7,135 nucleotides of DNA from CAZXMB01 sp964641715 (GCA_964641715.1 CAZXMB010000153.1:1-7135); one strand, 5' to 3'. Shown: positions 1-6,310, counted from the first letter of the stretch. Notes: generated from the sequence alone by a model not told the origin. Made by a program: numbers and translations.

Positions 1-22
1 CCAAAACATTCATATTTACTGA

Positions 23-29
23 AAGGAGG
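23..29 (+). promoter_or_regulatory. Shine-Dalgarno site of dctP
   Basis: AAGGAGG ends six bases before the ATG at 36. It is a full-strength site that fixes the start of the binding-protein gene. Binding proteins usually need more copies than their membrane partners, which fits a strong site. Confidence 0.8.
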
Positions 30-35
30 ATTAAA

Positions 36-1082
36 ATGAAAAAGAGTTACCTGTTCGCTGTAATCATATGGTTGATCGCAATCGGATTTTTAGTCACTGC
101 TGGTTTGAGCCACGCACAGCAAGTGAAATGGAAAGGACAAAGCTGTTTCGCGCTCAATAATCCCCTCGGCAAACTGACGATTGCCCTCTGGAAGGAATAT
201 GCAGAAAAAATGAGCGGCGGGAGACTGGCCATTGAGCTTCATGATGCCGGTGCAATCGTCCCTCCAACGAAAATATATGATGCTATCAAGGATGGTCTCC
301 TTGATTTTGGGCTGAACACCCCGGCGTGGCAGAAAGGGAAATACCCCGCAGGAGACCTCTATTATACCCTGCCCGGTGGTGTGCTGGAATTTAATGACCT
401 GATCATCTGGCTCTATGGCGGAGGAGGAAAGGAACTGGCCCAGGAGATGTATAAGGAAGAGGTCGTTGTTTTTCCTCTGGGTTTAACCCCACCCGAAGAA
501 GTCTGGTCCAAAAAACCCATCAAAACCCTTGCGGATATAAAGGGAATGAAGATGAGAGCCGCTGGCCTCAGCATGGAACTCTGGGAGAAGTTGGGCGCGT
601 CAGTGGTCTTGCTTGCTGGTGGGGAGGTATTACCAGGCCTTCAACGAGGGTTGATCGATGGGGCTGAATTCCTTGAGGCATCTGCCGACTATACAATCGG
701 CCTTCATGAAGTCTGCAAGTACCGTTTCGGTCCACCGGTCCATATGTCGAACAATATCTTCCAGTTGATGGTCAAGACGAAGTCCTGGAAGGATCTTCCG
801 GCTGACCTGAAGGCTGTTGTGGAAGGTGCTGCAATGGCTGCGACCTTTGATGGATATACGAAGTGGTGGATTCAAACGATTGAATTTGACAAGAAGATCC
901 GGGGCTATGGGGTCATTACCACGAAGCTCTCACCAAAGGACCAGGCTAAAACCAGGCAACTCACAATGCAGATACTGGATGAAAAATCAAAGAAAGACCC
1001 CTTCTTTGCAAAGGTCTGGAAGTCTCAGAGGGAGTTTATTCAAAGATATAAACCCTATTATGACTTAACCAAATTTGATTAA
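36..1082 (+). CDS. dctP: TRAP transporter periplasmic substrate-binding protein (DctP family, TakP-like subgroup)
   Basis: This 348-residue protein would capture an organic acid in the periplasm and hand it to the DctQM membrane unit. Residues 1-27 form a classic signal peptide: MKKSY, a hydrophobic core, then SHA before QQ, with likely cleavage after A27. Family landmarks are GGGGKELAQEMY (about 128-139), a KPIKTLADIKGMKMR block ending at R174 (the conserved Arg that usually binds the substrate carboxylate), and GEVLPGLQRGLIDGAEF (about 196-212). The GGGKEL and GGEVLPGL blocks resemble the subgroup containing the 2-oxo-acid binder TakP and the 'mannitol/chloroaromatic' annotated proteins; this comparison is from memory. 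The start is supported by AAGGAGG at 23-29, six bases before the ATG. The promoter must lie left of the window. The substrate cannot be read from the sequence; the DctP family assignment is secure. Confidence 0.95.
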   Translation: MKKSYLFAVIIWLIAIGFLVTAGLSHAQQVKWKGQSCFALNNPLGKLTIALWKEYAEKMSGGRLAIELHDAGAIVPPTKIYDAIKDGLLDFGLNTPAWQKGKYPAGDLYYTLPGGVLEFNDLIIWLYGGGGKELAQEMYKEEVVVFPLGLTPPEEVWSKKPIKTLADIKGMKMRAAGLSMELWEKLGASVVLLAGGEVLPGLQRGLIDGAEFLEASADYTIGLHEVCKYRFGPPVHMSNNIFQLMVKTKSWKDLPADLKAVVEGAAMAATFDGYTKWWIQTIEFDKKIRGYGVITTKLSPKDQAKTRQLTMQILDEKSKKDPFFAKVWKSQREFIQRYKPYYDLTKFD

Positions 1083-1097
1083 AATCCTCCACCTTAC

Positions 1098-1156
1098 CCC
1101 CTTCCCTCTCTGGTGGCACAGGCGTCACGCCTGTGCCACTGGGAGAGGGGAAGGGG
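1098..1156. repeat. Nested palindromic hairpin in the dctP-dctQ gap (REP/MITE-like)
   Basis: The outer arms are 1098-1103 with 1151-1156 (CCCCTT/AAGGGG) and 1104-1110 with 1143-1149 (CCCTCTC/GAGAGGG), with a one-base bulge at 1150. The inner arms are 1114-1124 and 1128-1138, a perfect 11-bp match around the 3-base loop TCA, extended by one more pair 1113/1139. Together this allows about 25 base pairs. CTGG occurs on both sides of the inner palindrome, at 1110-1113 and 1139-1142. No T-run follows, so it is a poor intrinsic terminator. It could protect the 3' end of the dctP message or reduce read-through into dctQM. It could also be a dispersed repeat element. The base pairing is seen directly; the roles are inferred. 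Confidence 0.8.
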
Positions 1157-1190
1157 CAAGGCCTTTGAGAAAAGAGATAGAGGAGCGTTC

Positions 1191-1694
1191 ATGAAAGTCC
1201 TTAAATATATCGACAAAATCAGCGAATGGACGGGAATCGTTTCAGCCTGGATCATCATCCCCCTCACATTGGTGGTTGTTTACGAAGTCATGATGCGGCA
1301 TTTCTTTAACGCACCTACAGGATGGGGTTACGATACATTATGGATGCTTTATGGTACTCAATTCATGATGGGGGGCGCCTATACCCTTTTCAAGAAGGGC
1401 CACATCCGGATCGATATCGTTTACAATACATTATCTCCAAGGGGGAGACTGATTTTTGATGCGGTTGTTTATGCGGTAGTGATCTTCTGCGTAATGGTAT
1501 TACTCACCTGGGCCGGTATTAAATTTGCTGCTGAGGCATGGAGGACCGGAGAAAAGCTCTCCACCACAAACTGGTTTTTCCCCTCTGGTCCTAGTAAGAC
1601 GATCATACCGATTGCACTTTTCCTGCTCAGCCTTCAAAGCCTCACCGAATTGATTCGTACCCTATCTGCAATGAAAAAGGGGAAAGAGCGATGA
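1191..1694 (+). CDS. dctQ: TRAP transporter small permease (DctQ family)
   Basis: This 167-residue inner-membrane protein is the small subunit that pairs with DctM. Four hydrophobic segments are visible at about residues 15-37, 49-67, 88-110 and 137-157. Family landmarks are YEVMMRHFFNAPTGW (31-45) with the conserved Arg/His, GGAYTLFKKGHIRIDI (61-76) after the second segment, and STTNW with PSGPSK (124-136) before the last segment. I chose the ATG at 1191 because AGGAG at 1181-1185 precedes it and the protein then begins like other DctQ proteins. The frame is open back to a GTG at 1113, but that extension would translate the hairpin repeat and adds unrelated charged sequence. The gene follows dctP by 108 bp and overlaps dctM by four bases. 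The length is typical of the family. Confidence 0.93.
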   Translation: MKVLKYIDKISEWTGIVSAWIIIPLTLVVVYEVMMRHFFNAPTGWGYDTLWMLYGTQFMMGGAYTLFKKGHIRIDIVYNTLSPRGRLIFDAVVYAVVIFCVMVLLTWAGIKFAAEAWRTGEKLSTTNWFFPSGPSKTIIPIALFLLSLQSLTELIRTLSAMKKGKER

Positions 1695-3025
1695 ACCCTG
1701 AACAGATTGCTGCGATTGTCATGTTTACGGTTTTACTGGCCATTGTGATTGGTGGAGTTCATCTCGCCTTTGCTTTGATTTTTATTGGTGTTGTTTTTGG
1801 CCTGATCTATCAGGGCCTGGCAATTTTTCCCATGGCCATGCTTCAGATTTTTGATGTCATGGAAAGCGAGATCCTGATCGCCGTCCCCCTCTTCGTCTTT
1901 ATGGGGACCATCCTCGAGAAAAGCGGCATAGCCGAAAAGGTCTATCAAAGCCTTTACGAATTATTTGGCCCTGTGAGAGGGGGATTGGCCATCGCTACCA
2001 TTGTCACCTGCACGATTTTTGCCGCATGCACCGGTGTCATTGCCGCTACCGTGACCACCATGACCCTGTTAGCGATTCCATCCATGCTCAAACGCAAATA
2101 TGACAAGGGGCTGGCTACTGGTGTGGTCTGTGCCGGAGGAAGCCTGGGGATTCTCATCCCTCCAAGCGTCATGCTCGTCATGTATGGACCGATGGCGAAC
2201 TTATCGGTGGCGAAGCTTTTTGCCGGAGCCCTTTTCCCGGGACTCTTGCTGTCCGGCTTATACCTCGCCTATATTTTTTTAAGGTCCTGGATTCGGCCAA
2301 AAACAGCGCCGGCCATTGCCCCTGAAGAGAGACCTCCCATCGGTTTAAAGCTGCTCAAGGACACAGCATTCTATATGCTCCCTGCTGTTTTCCTCATTGT
2401 GGCGGTGCTGGGATCCATTCTCGGCGGGATTACCTCTCCGACTGAGGCCTCGGGGGTAGGAGCCTTCTGCGCAATGATCCTGGCCGCAATCTATCGCAAG
2501 TTAACACTTCAGTACGTCAAAGAGGCTGCCTATTCAACCCTGATCGTCACCTCCATGGTTTTTTTCATTATCTTCGGGGCAGGGATTTTTAATGTGGTAT
2601 TTCTCTATTTGGGGGGCGGAACCCTGATTAAAAACGCATTGATTGCCCTCCCTTTCGGGAGGTGGTTTGTCCTGGCCATCATGATGTTCATCCTCTTCAT
2701 CGGGGGGTTCTTTATCTCCTGGCAGGGCCTGCTCTATATTCTCGTACCCATTTTTCTGCCCGTTGTGGAAGCATTGGGATTTGACCAATTATGGTTTGCC
2801 TTGCTGGTCTGTGTCAACCTTCAGATGTCTTTTCTCACCCCTCCCTTTGCCTACGCCATCTTCTTTGTAAAGGGGGCTTCTCCACCTGAGATTACCACAT
2901 GGGATATCTACCGTGGGGTTATTCCTTTCGTCACCCTTCAGGCAATAGGACTGGTCATCTGCATCCTCTATCCGGAGATTATCCTTTGGCTTCCCCGTGT
3001 CACGCTCGGGGGAGGGGCAAGATGA
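1691..3025 (+). CDS. dctM: TRAP transporter large permease (DctM family)
   Basis: This 444-residue, strongly hydrophobic inner-membrane protein has about a dozen membrane segments. It forms the transport domain that normally couples solute uptake to a sodium gradient. Landmarks are VPLFVFMGTILEKSGIAEKV (65-84), GGSLGILIPPS (149-159), GPMANLSVAKLFAGALFPG (166-184) and TSPTEASG (248-255). The second half repeats the fold, with FLTPPFA near the C-terminus. Length and motif order are normal for DctM. Its ATG overlaps the dctQ stop as ATGA (1691-1694) and only a weak purine-rich stretch precedes it, so translational coupling to dctQ is likely. It ends 12 bp before the stop of the convergent zinc dehydrogenase. 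The family is certain; the solute is unknown. Confidence 0.96.
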   Translation: MNPEQIAAIVMFTVLLAIVIGGVHLAFALIFIGVVFGLIYQGLAIFPMAMLQIFDVMESEILIAVPLFVFMGTILEKSGIAEKVYQSLYELFGPVRGGLAIATIVTCTIFAACTGVIAATVTTMTLLAIPSMLKRKYDKGLATGVVCAGGSLGILIPPSVMLVMYGPMANLSVAKLFAGALFPGLLLSGLYLAYIFLRSWIRPKTAPAIAPEERPPIGLKLLKDTAFYMLPAVFLIVAVLGSILGGITSPTEASGVGAFCAMILAAIYRKLTLQYVKEAAYSTLIVTSMVFFIIFGAGIFNVVFLYLGGGTLIKNALIALPFGRWFVLAIMMFILFIGGFFISWQGLLYILVPIFLPVVEALGFDQLWFALLVCVNLQMSFLTPPFAYAIFFVKGASPPEITTWDIYRGVIPFVTLQAIGLVICILYPEIILWLPRVTLGGGAR

Positions 3026-3033
3026 AAGACCGA

Positions 3034-3059
3034 GGTCCTATGGGATGAAAAGGACTTTT
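3034..3059 (+). terminator. Possible weak terminator after dctM
   Basis: GTCCT at 3035-3039 can pair with AGGAC at 3051-3055 across an 11-base loop, followed directly by TTTT. It lies mostly inside the 3' end of the convergent zinc dehydrogenase gene. The stem has only five pairs and the T-run is short, so this is a tentative call. It is the only terminator-like structure I see at the end of the TRAP operon. Confidence 0.25.
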
Positions 3060-4069
3060 CCCGCCTTCTCGTGAACCTGTCTGAAGGCCGCCTCATGCTC
3101 TGTGAGAGGAAAACGATGGGTAATGATCCCGGATAAATCAATTCTTCTCGTTTCGACGAGGGAAGAGAGATGCTCCCAGGTCTCCCAGATCTTCCTCCCG
3201 AATATTCCCCTGATTCCTATTCCCTTGAGAGCGATGTCTTTCGTTACATTGACCTTTACCGGACCGGGAAGCAGTCCTGCAACCACCAATCTCCCCTCCC
3301 GTCGGACGAGATCGAAAAGATATTCGAAGGCGGCCGGGGCCCCGCTGATCTCTAAAAGAACATCCGCACCCCCCCGACGCCCAGCAATCTGGCTGACCCG
3401 TTGAACCATATCCTCCTTCATGGGGTTTAGAATCACCGCACCAAAATGGCGGGCCATCTCCAATCGGAAATCATTGATATCGATACCAATCACCCGGGCC
3501 GCTCCGGCGATCCGGGCCATTTGAATGGCTGCTAATCCAATGGGGCCGCAGCCCAGAATGACCACCAGATCTCCTGCGGAGATCCTGGCCTCATCAATAA
3601 TTCTCATTGCCAGGCCTGCGGGTTCAAACAATGAGCCTTCCTCATCAGAGACCTCCGGCAGGAGTCGAAAAGCCACTTTGGCAGGCACCCTTGCATATTC
3701 CGCAAATGCACCGGGATAGGTGATTCCAAACAGATCCATTTCTTGGCAATTATGGGGATTGCCGAGACTGCATTGATAGCACCTCCCGCAGAAAATATGG
3801 GTTTCAACCGAAATATGGTCCCCGATGGAAAAACCCTCCACCTCTTCCCCGAGCTCCACGATTTCACCGGAACACTCATGTCCGAGGAGTAACGGAAATT
3901 GAACCGGGAAATTGGACACTGCTGAATCCCAGTGGTAAAAATGGATATCTGTCCCGCAGATCGCAACAGATTTGACTTTGATCAATACCTCTTTCTTTTC
4001 GGGCTTCGGAATATCGACTTCCCTCAAAGCCAAACACGGACCGGCCTGAGTCTTGACCAGGGCTTTCAT
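3038..4069 (-). CDS. Zinc-dependent medium-chain dehydrogenase, L-threonine 3-dehydrogenase-like
   Basis: This 343-residue cytosolic enzyme would oxidise a secondary alcohol with NAD+. The N-terminal catalytic domain has CGTDIHFYHWD (C38, T40, H43), GHE (H64, E65) as catalytic-zinc ligands, and four structural-zinc cysteines C94, C97, C100 and C108. The Rossmann fold has GCGPIGLAA (173-181) and D197 at the end of the second strand, which favours NAD over NADP. The CGTDxHxYxWD signature, the His at 91 in HIFCG and the C-terminal GRKIWETW and IITHRF segments match E. coli threonine dehydrogenase (341 residues) as I recall it. That product, 2-amino-3-ketobutyrate, normally goes to Kbl, which is not adjacent, so a related polyol or hydroxy-acid substrate is possible. 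AAGGAGG in the minus sense, about four bases before the ATG, supports the start. The gene is divergent from the short-chain dehydrogenase. Confidence 0.9.
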   Translation of the reverse strand: MKALVKTQAGPCLALREVDIPKPEKKEVLIKVKSVAICGTDIHFYHWDSAVSNFPVQFPLLLGHECSGEIVELGEEVEGFSIGDHISVETHIFCGRCYQCSLGNPHNCQEMDLFGITYPGAFAEYARVPAKVAFRLLPEVSDEEGSLFEPAGLAMRIIDEARISAGDLVVILGCGPIGLAAIQMARIAGAARVIGIDINDFRLEMARHFGAVILNPMKEDMVQRVSQIAGRRGGADVLLEISGAPAAFEYLFDLVRREGRLVVAGLLPGPVKVNVTKDIALKGIGIRGIFGRKIWETWEHLSSLVETRRIDLSGIITHRFPLTEHEAAFRQVHEKAGKVLFIP

Positions 4070-4108
4070 CTGTCCTCCTTTTTGGATGAAAATTTTTAAT
4101 CTACCGGA

Positions 4109-4137
4109 TTTAAAACATGGATTGAATTTAAAGTCAA
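4109..4137 (-). promoter_or_regulatory. Predicted sigma-70-type promoter for the zinc dehydrogenase
   Basis: On the minus strand, TTGACT (4137-4132) is followed after 17 bases by TTTAAA (4114-4109), and TGT stands just before the -10 as an extended -10 element. The -35 matches five of six consensus bases and the -10 four of six. Transcription would start near 4102, leaving a leader of about 30 bases before the ATG at 4069. The prediction is from sequence only. Confidence 0.5.
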
Positions 4138-4150
4138 CCCTTCGTTTTTG

Positions 4151-4176
4151 AATCCCTCTTTTGGGGGTTATTTTTT
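4151..4176 (+). terminator. Hairpin followed by T-run between the divergent promoters
   Basis: AATCCC (4151-4156) can pair with GGGGTT (4164-4169), including one T-G pair, around a 7-base loop, followed by A and six Ts (4171-4176). In the plus sense this has the form of a small intrinsic terminator. It lies upstream of the predicted promoter of the short-chain dehydrogenase and would stop only plus-strand transcription entering from the left, antisense to the zinc dehydrogenase. The stem is short and the region is AT-rich, so chance is possible. Confidence 0.25.
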
Positions 4177-4180
4177 AAAT

Positions 4181-4208
4181 TTTATTTTTAACTGGATTCT
4201 TATATAAT
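4181..4208 (+). promoter_or_regulatory. Predicted promoter for the short-chain dehydrogenase
   Basis: A perfect TATAAT -10 box lies at 4203-4208. The best -35 candidate is TTTATT at 4181-4186, 16 bases upstream, which matches only three consensus bases, so an activator may be needed. Transcription would start near 4215, about 47 bases before the ATG at 4262. Confidence 0.4.
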
Positions 4209-4261
4209 TTGAAAGGTGTGGATAGGGCTAAAACCAATCAGTTCATGAGAGGGGGATAAAA

Positions 4262-5062
4262 ATGGAGGAACGTTTAAAAAATAAGGTGGCCCTTATTACA
4301 GGAGCCGGGTCCATCGGACCGGGCTGGGGAAATGGCAAGGCAACTGCGGTCCTGTTTGCCCGTGAAGGCGCAAAGGTTTTTGCTGTCGATATAAACATTG
4401 CCGCAGCCGAGGAGACAAAATCGATCATCGACCGTGAAGGTGGGGCCTGTAAGGTGATGAGGGCGGACGTCTCTAAAACAGAGGATGTAGAATCAATGGT
4501 GGATCAATGTATCAGGGCCTATGGCCGGATTGATATCCTTCATAATAATGTGGGCATCGTCGTGGTCGGTGGGCCTTTGGAGACCAGTGAGGAAACCTGG
4601 GACCGGGTGATGGCGATCAATCTCAAGAGTATGTTCCTGACGTGCAAGTATACCCTCCCATATATGGAAAAGCAGGGAGGAGGAGTGATCATCAATATTT
4701 CTTCTGTGGCCGCTATTCGCTATACGGGCATTCCCTACATTACCTATTATGCCACGAAGGCGGGAATCCTTGGATTGACGCAGGGGATAGCGCTCCAGTA
4801 TGCAGGAAGAAATATCCGTGCCAATTGTATCCTGCCCGGGTTGATGAATACGCCCTTGATCCGAGAACCGCTGAAGGATTTCTATGCGGCCGGGGATATA
4901 GAAAAAATGATTGAAATTCGAAACAAACAGTGCCCCACAGGAAAGATGGGAGATGCCTGGGACGTTGCCCATGCGGCCCTGTTTCTTGCCTCGGATGAAG
5001 CCAGCTATATCACAGGGGCGCAGCTTGTCGTGGATGGAGGGATCACCTGTAAGTTTATCTGA
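4262..5062 (+). CDS. Short-chain dehydrogenase/reductase (classical SDR) with enlarged cofactor loop
   Basis: This 266-residue cytosolic oxidoreductase interconverts a hydroxyl and a keto group with NAD(P). Classical SDR elements are all present: a glycine-rich cofactor motif starting TGAGS (13-17), D43 after the second strand (favours NAD), D69 in RADV, NNVG (95-98, usually NNAG), N120, the catalytic S148, Y162 and K166 (YxxxK), then LPGLMNT (191-197) and the C-terminal GAQLVVDGG (252-260). The glycine motif reads TGAGSIGPGWGNGKA, about five residues longer than the usual TGxxxGxG. The length fits FabG-like SDRs. The ATG at 4262 is preceded by a G-rich but imperfect ribosome site (AGAGGGGG, 4248-4255). 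The gene stands alone on its strand, divergent from the zinc dehydrogenase and convergent with ilvC after 12 bp. The substrate is unknown; a hydroxy or keto acid is a guess from the neighbours. Confidence 0.92.
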   Translation: MEERLKNKVALITGAGSIGPGWGNGKATAVLFAREGAKVFAVDINIAAAEETKSIIDREGGACKVMRADVSKTEDVESMVDQCIRAYGRIDILHNNVGIVVVGGPLETSEETWDRVMAINLKSMFLTCKYTLPYMEKQGGGVIINISSVAAIRYTGIPYITYYATKAGILGLTQGIALQYAGRNIRANCILPGLMNTPLIREPLKDFYAAGDIEKMIEIRNKQCPTGKMGDAWDVAHAALFLASDEASYITGAQLVVDGGITCKFI

Positions 5063-5074
5063 AATTCAAAAGAC

Positions 5075-6133
5075 TTACGTTTTCTTCTTCCAGCTCTCGG
5101 GGCGAAGTTCCCGCACCTTCTCCCCTGCCCTCCACATCTCGGAGTTTCTCATCTCCGAAAGCTCGGCATTGAGTTTCTCTCGATAATCGGGCTGACTGTT
5201 CTTTTCAAGCACAATCTTCGCCTCGGTCCCATTGGCCACTCTTTTATAAAGGTCCGTAAATAAGGGGGCAACCGCATCCCTGAATTTTCCCTTCCAATCC
5301 AGGGCGCCTCGCTGTGCGGTGGTACTGCAATTGGCATAGAGCCAGTCCATTCCCTTCTCTGCGGCGAGTTTAATCAAACTCTGGGTAAGCTCTTCGACCG
5401 TCTCATTAAAGGCTTCACTGGGACTATGCCCGTGTCTTCTGAGTTCATTGTACTGAGCCTCCATAATTCCGGCAATCGCCCCCATCAGAACGCCTCTCTC
5501 CCCCACCAGGTCACTATGGACTTCCTTCTCGAAAGTGGTGAGGAACAGATATCCCGATCCGATGGCGATCCCCAGTGCGAGCACTCTTTCTTCTGCCTTA
5601 CCCGTATGATCCTGAAAGATGGCATAGCTACTATTAATGCCGCTTCCTTCAAGAAAATTGCGCCGCACAGAAAGGCCGGACCCTTTTGGAGCGACCATCA
5701 CGACATCAATATCCTTCGGAGGAATAACTCCGGTTAACCCTTTATAGACAATAGAAAATCCATGGGAAAAAAAGAGGGCCTTGCCTTTGGTAAGATGGCG
5801 CCGGAGGGTTGACCAGAATTCTTTTTGACCCGCATCGGACAGCAGATATTGAATAACCGTTCCCTTTGCCGCCGCCTCTTCCAGAGGAAACAGAGTCACC
5901 CCTGGAACCCAACCGTCTTTAACTGCCCTATCCCAGGAGGGAGTATTTTTGCGCTGGCCTATGATGACATGAACCCCGTTGTCCCGCATATTGAGACTCT
6001 GCCCGGGCCCCTGGACACCATATCCCAGTACGGCGACGACTTCATCTTTGAGCACTTTTTGGGCTTTCGAAAGGGGGAATTCCTCCCGGGTGATGACCTT
6101 CTCTTCCACTCCGCCAAAATTGATCATAGCCAT
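5075..6133 (-). CDS. ilvC: Ketol-acid reductoisomerase (NADP+), class I, Ilv5-like
   Basis: This 352-residue enzyme converts 2-acetolactate (or 2-aceto-2-hydroxybutyrate) to the dihydroxy acid in valine and isoleucine synthesis. The N-terminal Rossmann domain carries GYGVQG (37-42), with R61 and S66 in the loop that usually grips the NADPH phosphate. SHGF contains the catalytic H124 and APKGSG contains K150. The knotted C-terminal domain has the magnesium ligands D208 and E212 (DLVGE), then E244 and E248 (NETVEE), and CSTT around S270. The start MAMINFGG, the segments GQSLNMRDNG and NSQPDYREKL, and the end RELRPE resemble yeast mitochondrial Ilv5 as I recall it, more than common bacterial IlvC. 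AAGGAGG (minus sense, 6147-6141) lies seven bases before the ATG at 6133, which is preferred over a second ATG at 6127. No other ilv gene is in view. Confidence 0.95.
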   Translation of the reverse strand: MAMINFGGVEEKVITREEFPLSKAQKVLKDEVVAVLGYGVQGPGQSLNMRDNGVHVIIGQRKNTPSWDRAVKDGWVPGVTLFPLEEAAAKGTVIQYLLSDAGQKEFWSTLRRHLTKGKALFFSHGFSIVYKGLTGVIPPKDIDVVMVAPKGSGLSVRRNFLEGSGINSSYAIFQDHTGKAEERVLALGIAIGSGYLFLTTFEKEVHSDLVGERGVLMGAIAGIMEAQYNELRRHGHSPSEAFNETVEELTQSLIKLAAEKGMDWLYANCSTTAQRGALDWKGKFRDAVAPLFTDLYKRVANGTEAKIVLEKNSQPDYREKLNAELSEMRNSEMWRAGEKVRELRPESWKKKT

Positions 6134-6170
6134 AATTGATCCTCCTTAAATGAATAATAATTAAGCCATA

Positions 6171-6199
6171 ATTTTAAATGATAAAACCTAAAAAAACAA
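6171..6199 (-). promoter_or_regulatory. Predicted sigma-70-type promoter for ilvC
   Basis: On the minus strand, TTGTTT (6199-6194) is followed after exactly 17 bases by TAAAAT (6176-6171), which matches five of six consensus bases. Transcription would start near 6164, giving a leader of about 30 bases. That is too short for a T-box or a leucine/valine-type attenuator leader, so any control of ilvC probably acts at initiation. Confidence 0.45.
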
Positions 6200-6282
6200 T
6201 CCCCTGATATTTTTATTTCCCTCAATTCAAACCTTCTCTTGGGTAAACTATTTTCAAATCAGGAGCCGGAGGGAAAAATGTT

Positions 6283-6310
6283 TTGCTTTCAAATTAACTT
6301 TTCGTATAAT
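6283..6310 (+). promoter_or_regulatory. Predicted sigma-70-type promoter for the QueG-like gene
   Basis: TTGCTT (6283-6288) and a perfect TATAAT (6305-6310) are separated by 16 bases. Transcription would start near 6317, leaving a 5' leader of about 57 bases before the ATG at 6374. It is the best-looking promoter on the plus strand of this window. Confidence 0.55.

Noticed and set aside
1098..1156. Intrinsic terminator after dctP
   Set aside because: The stem is strong, but no T-run follows it (the next bases are CAAGGCC), so classical Rho-independent termination is unlikely.
1113..1190. A GTG-initiated 26-residue N-terminal extension of DctQ
   Set aside because: It would translate the palindromic repeat, has no ribosome site of its own, and the ATG at 1191 has AGGAG and gives a normal DctQ start.
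3026..3040. GACC-GA-GGTC palindrome at the convergent dctM/zinc dehydrogenase junction as a bidirectional terminator
   Set aside because: A 4-bp stem with a 2-base loop would not be stable and there is no T-run right after it on either strand.
3604..3966. A 120-residue open frame on the minus strand within the zinc dehydrogenase gene
   Set aside because: It is an alternative frame of a gene whose zinc and NAD motifs are all intact; its sequence looks like random composition.
4109..4179. Three TTTAAA palindromes (4109-4114, 4127-4132, 4174-4179) as operator sites
   Set aside because: The region is very AT-rich, so short A/T palindromes are expected by chance, and the spacing is irregular.
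4493..4972. A 159-residue open frame antisense to the SDR gene
   Set aside because: It lies wholly within a well-supported SDR gene, shows no family motifs and has no convincing ribosome site; it is a reading-frame shadow.
3026..5074. Both convergent gene pairs having exactly 12-bp gaps (3026-3037 and 5063-5074)
   Set aside because: The two gaps share no sequence, so the equal length is most likely coincidence.
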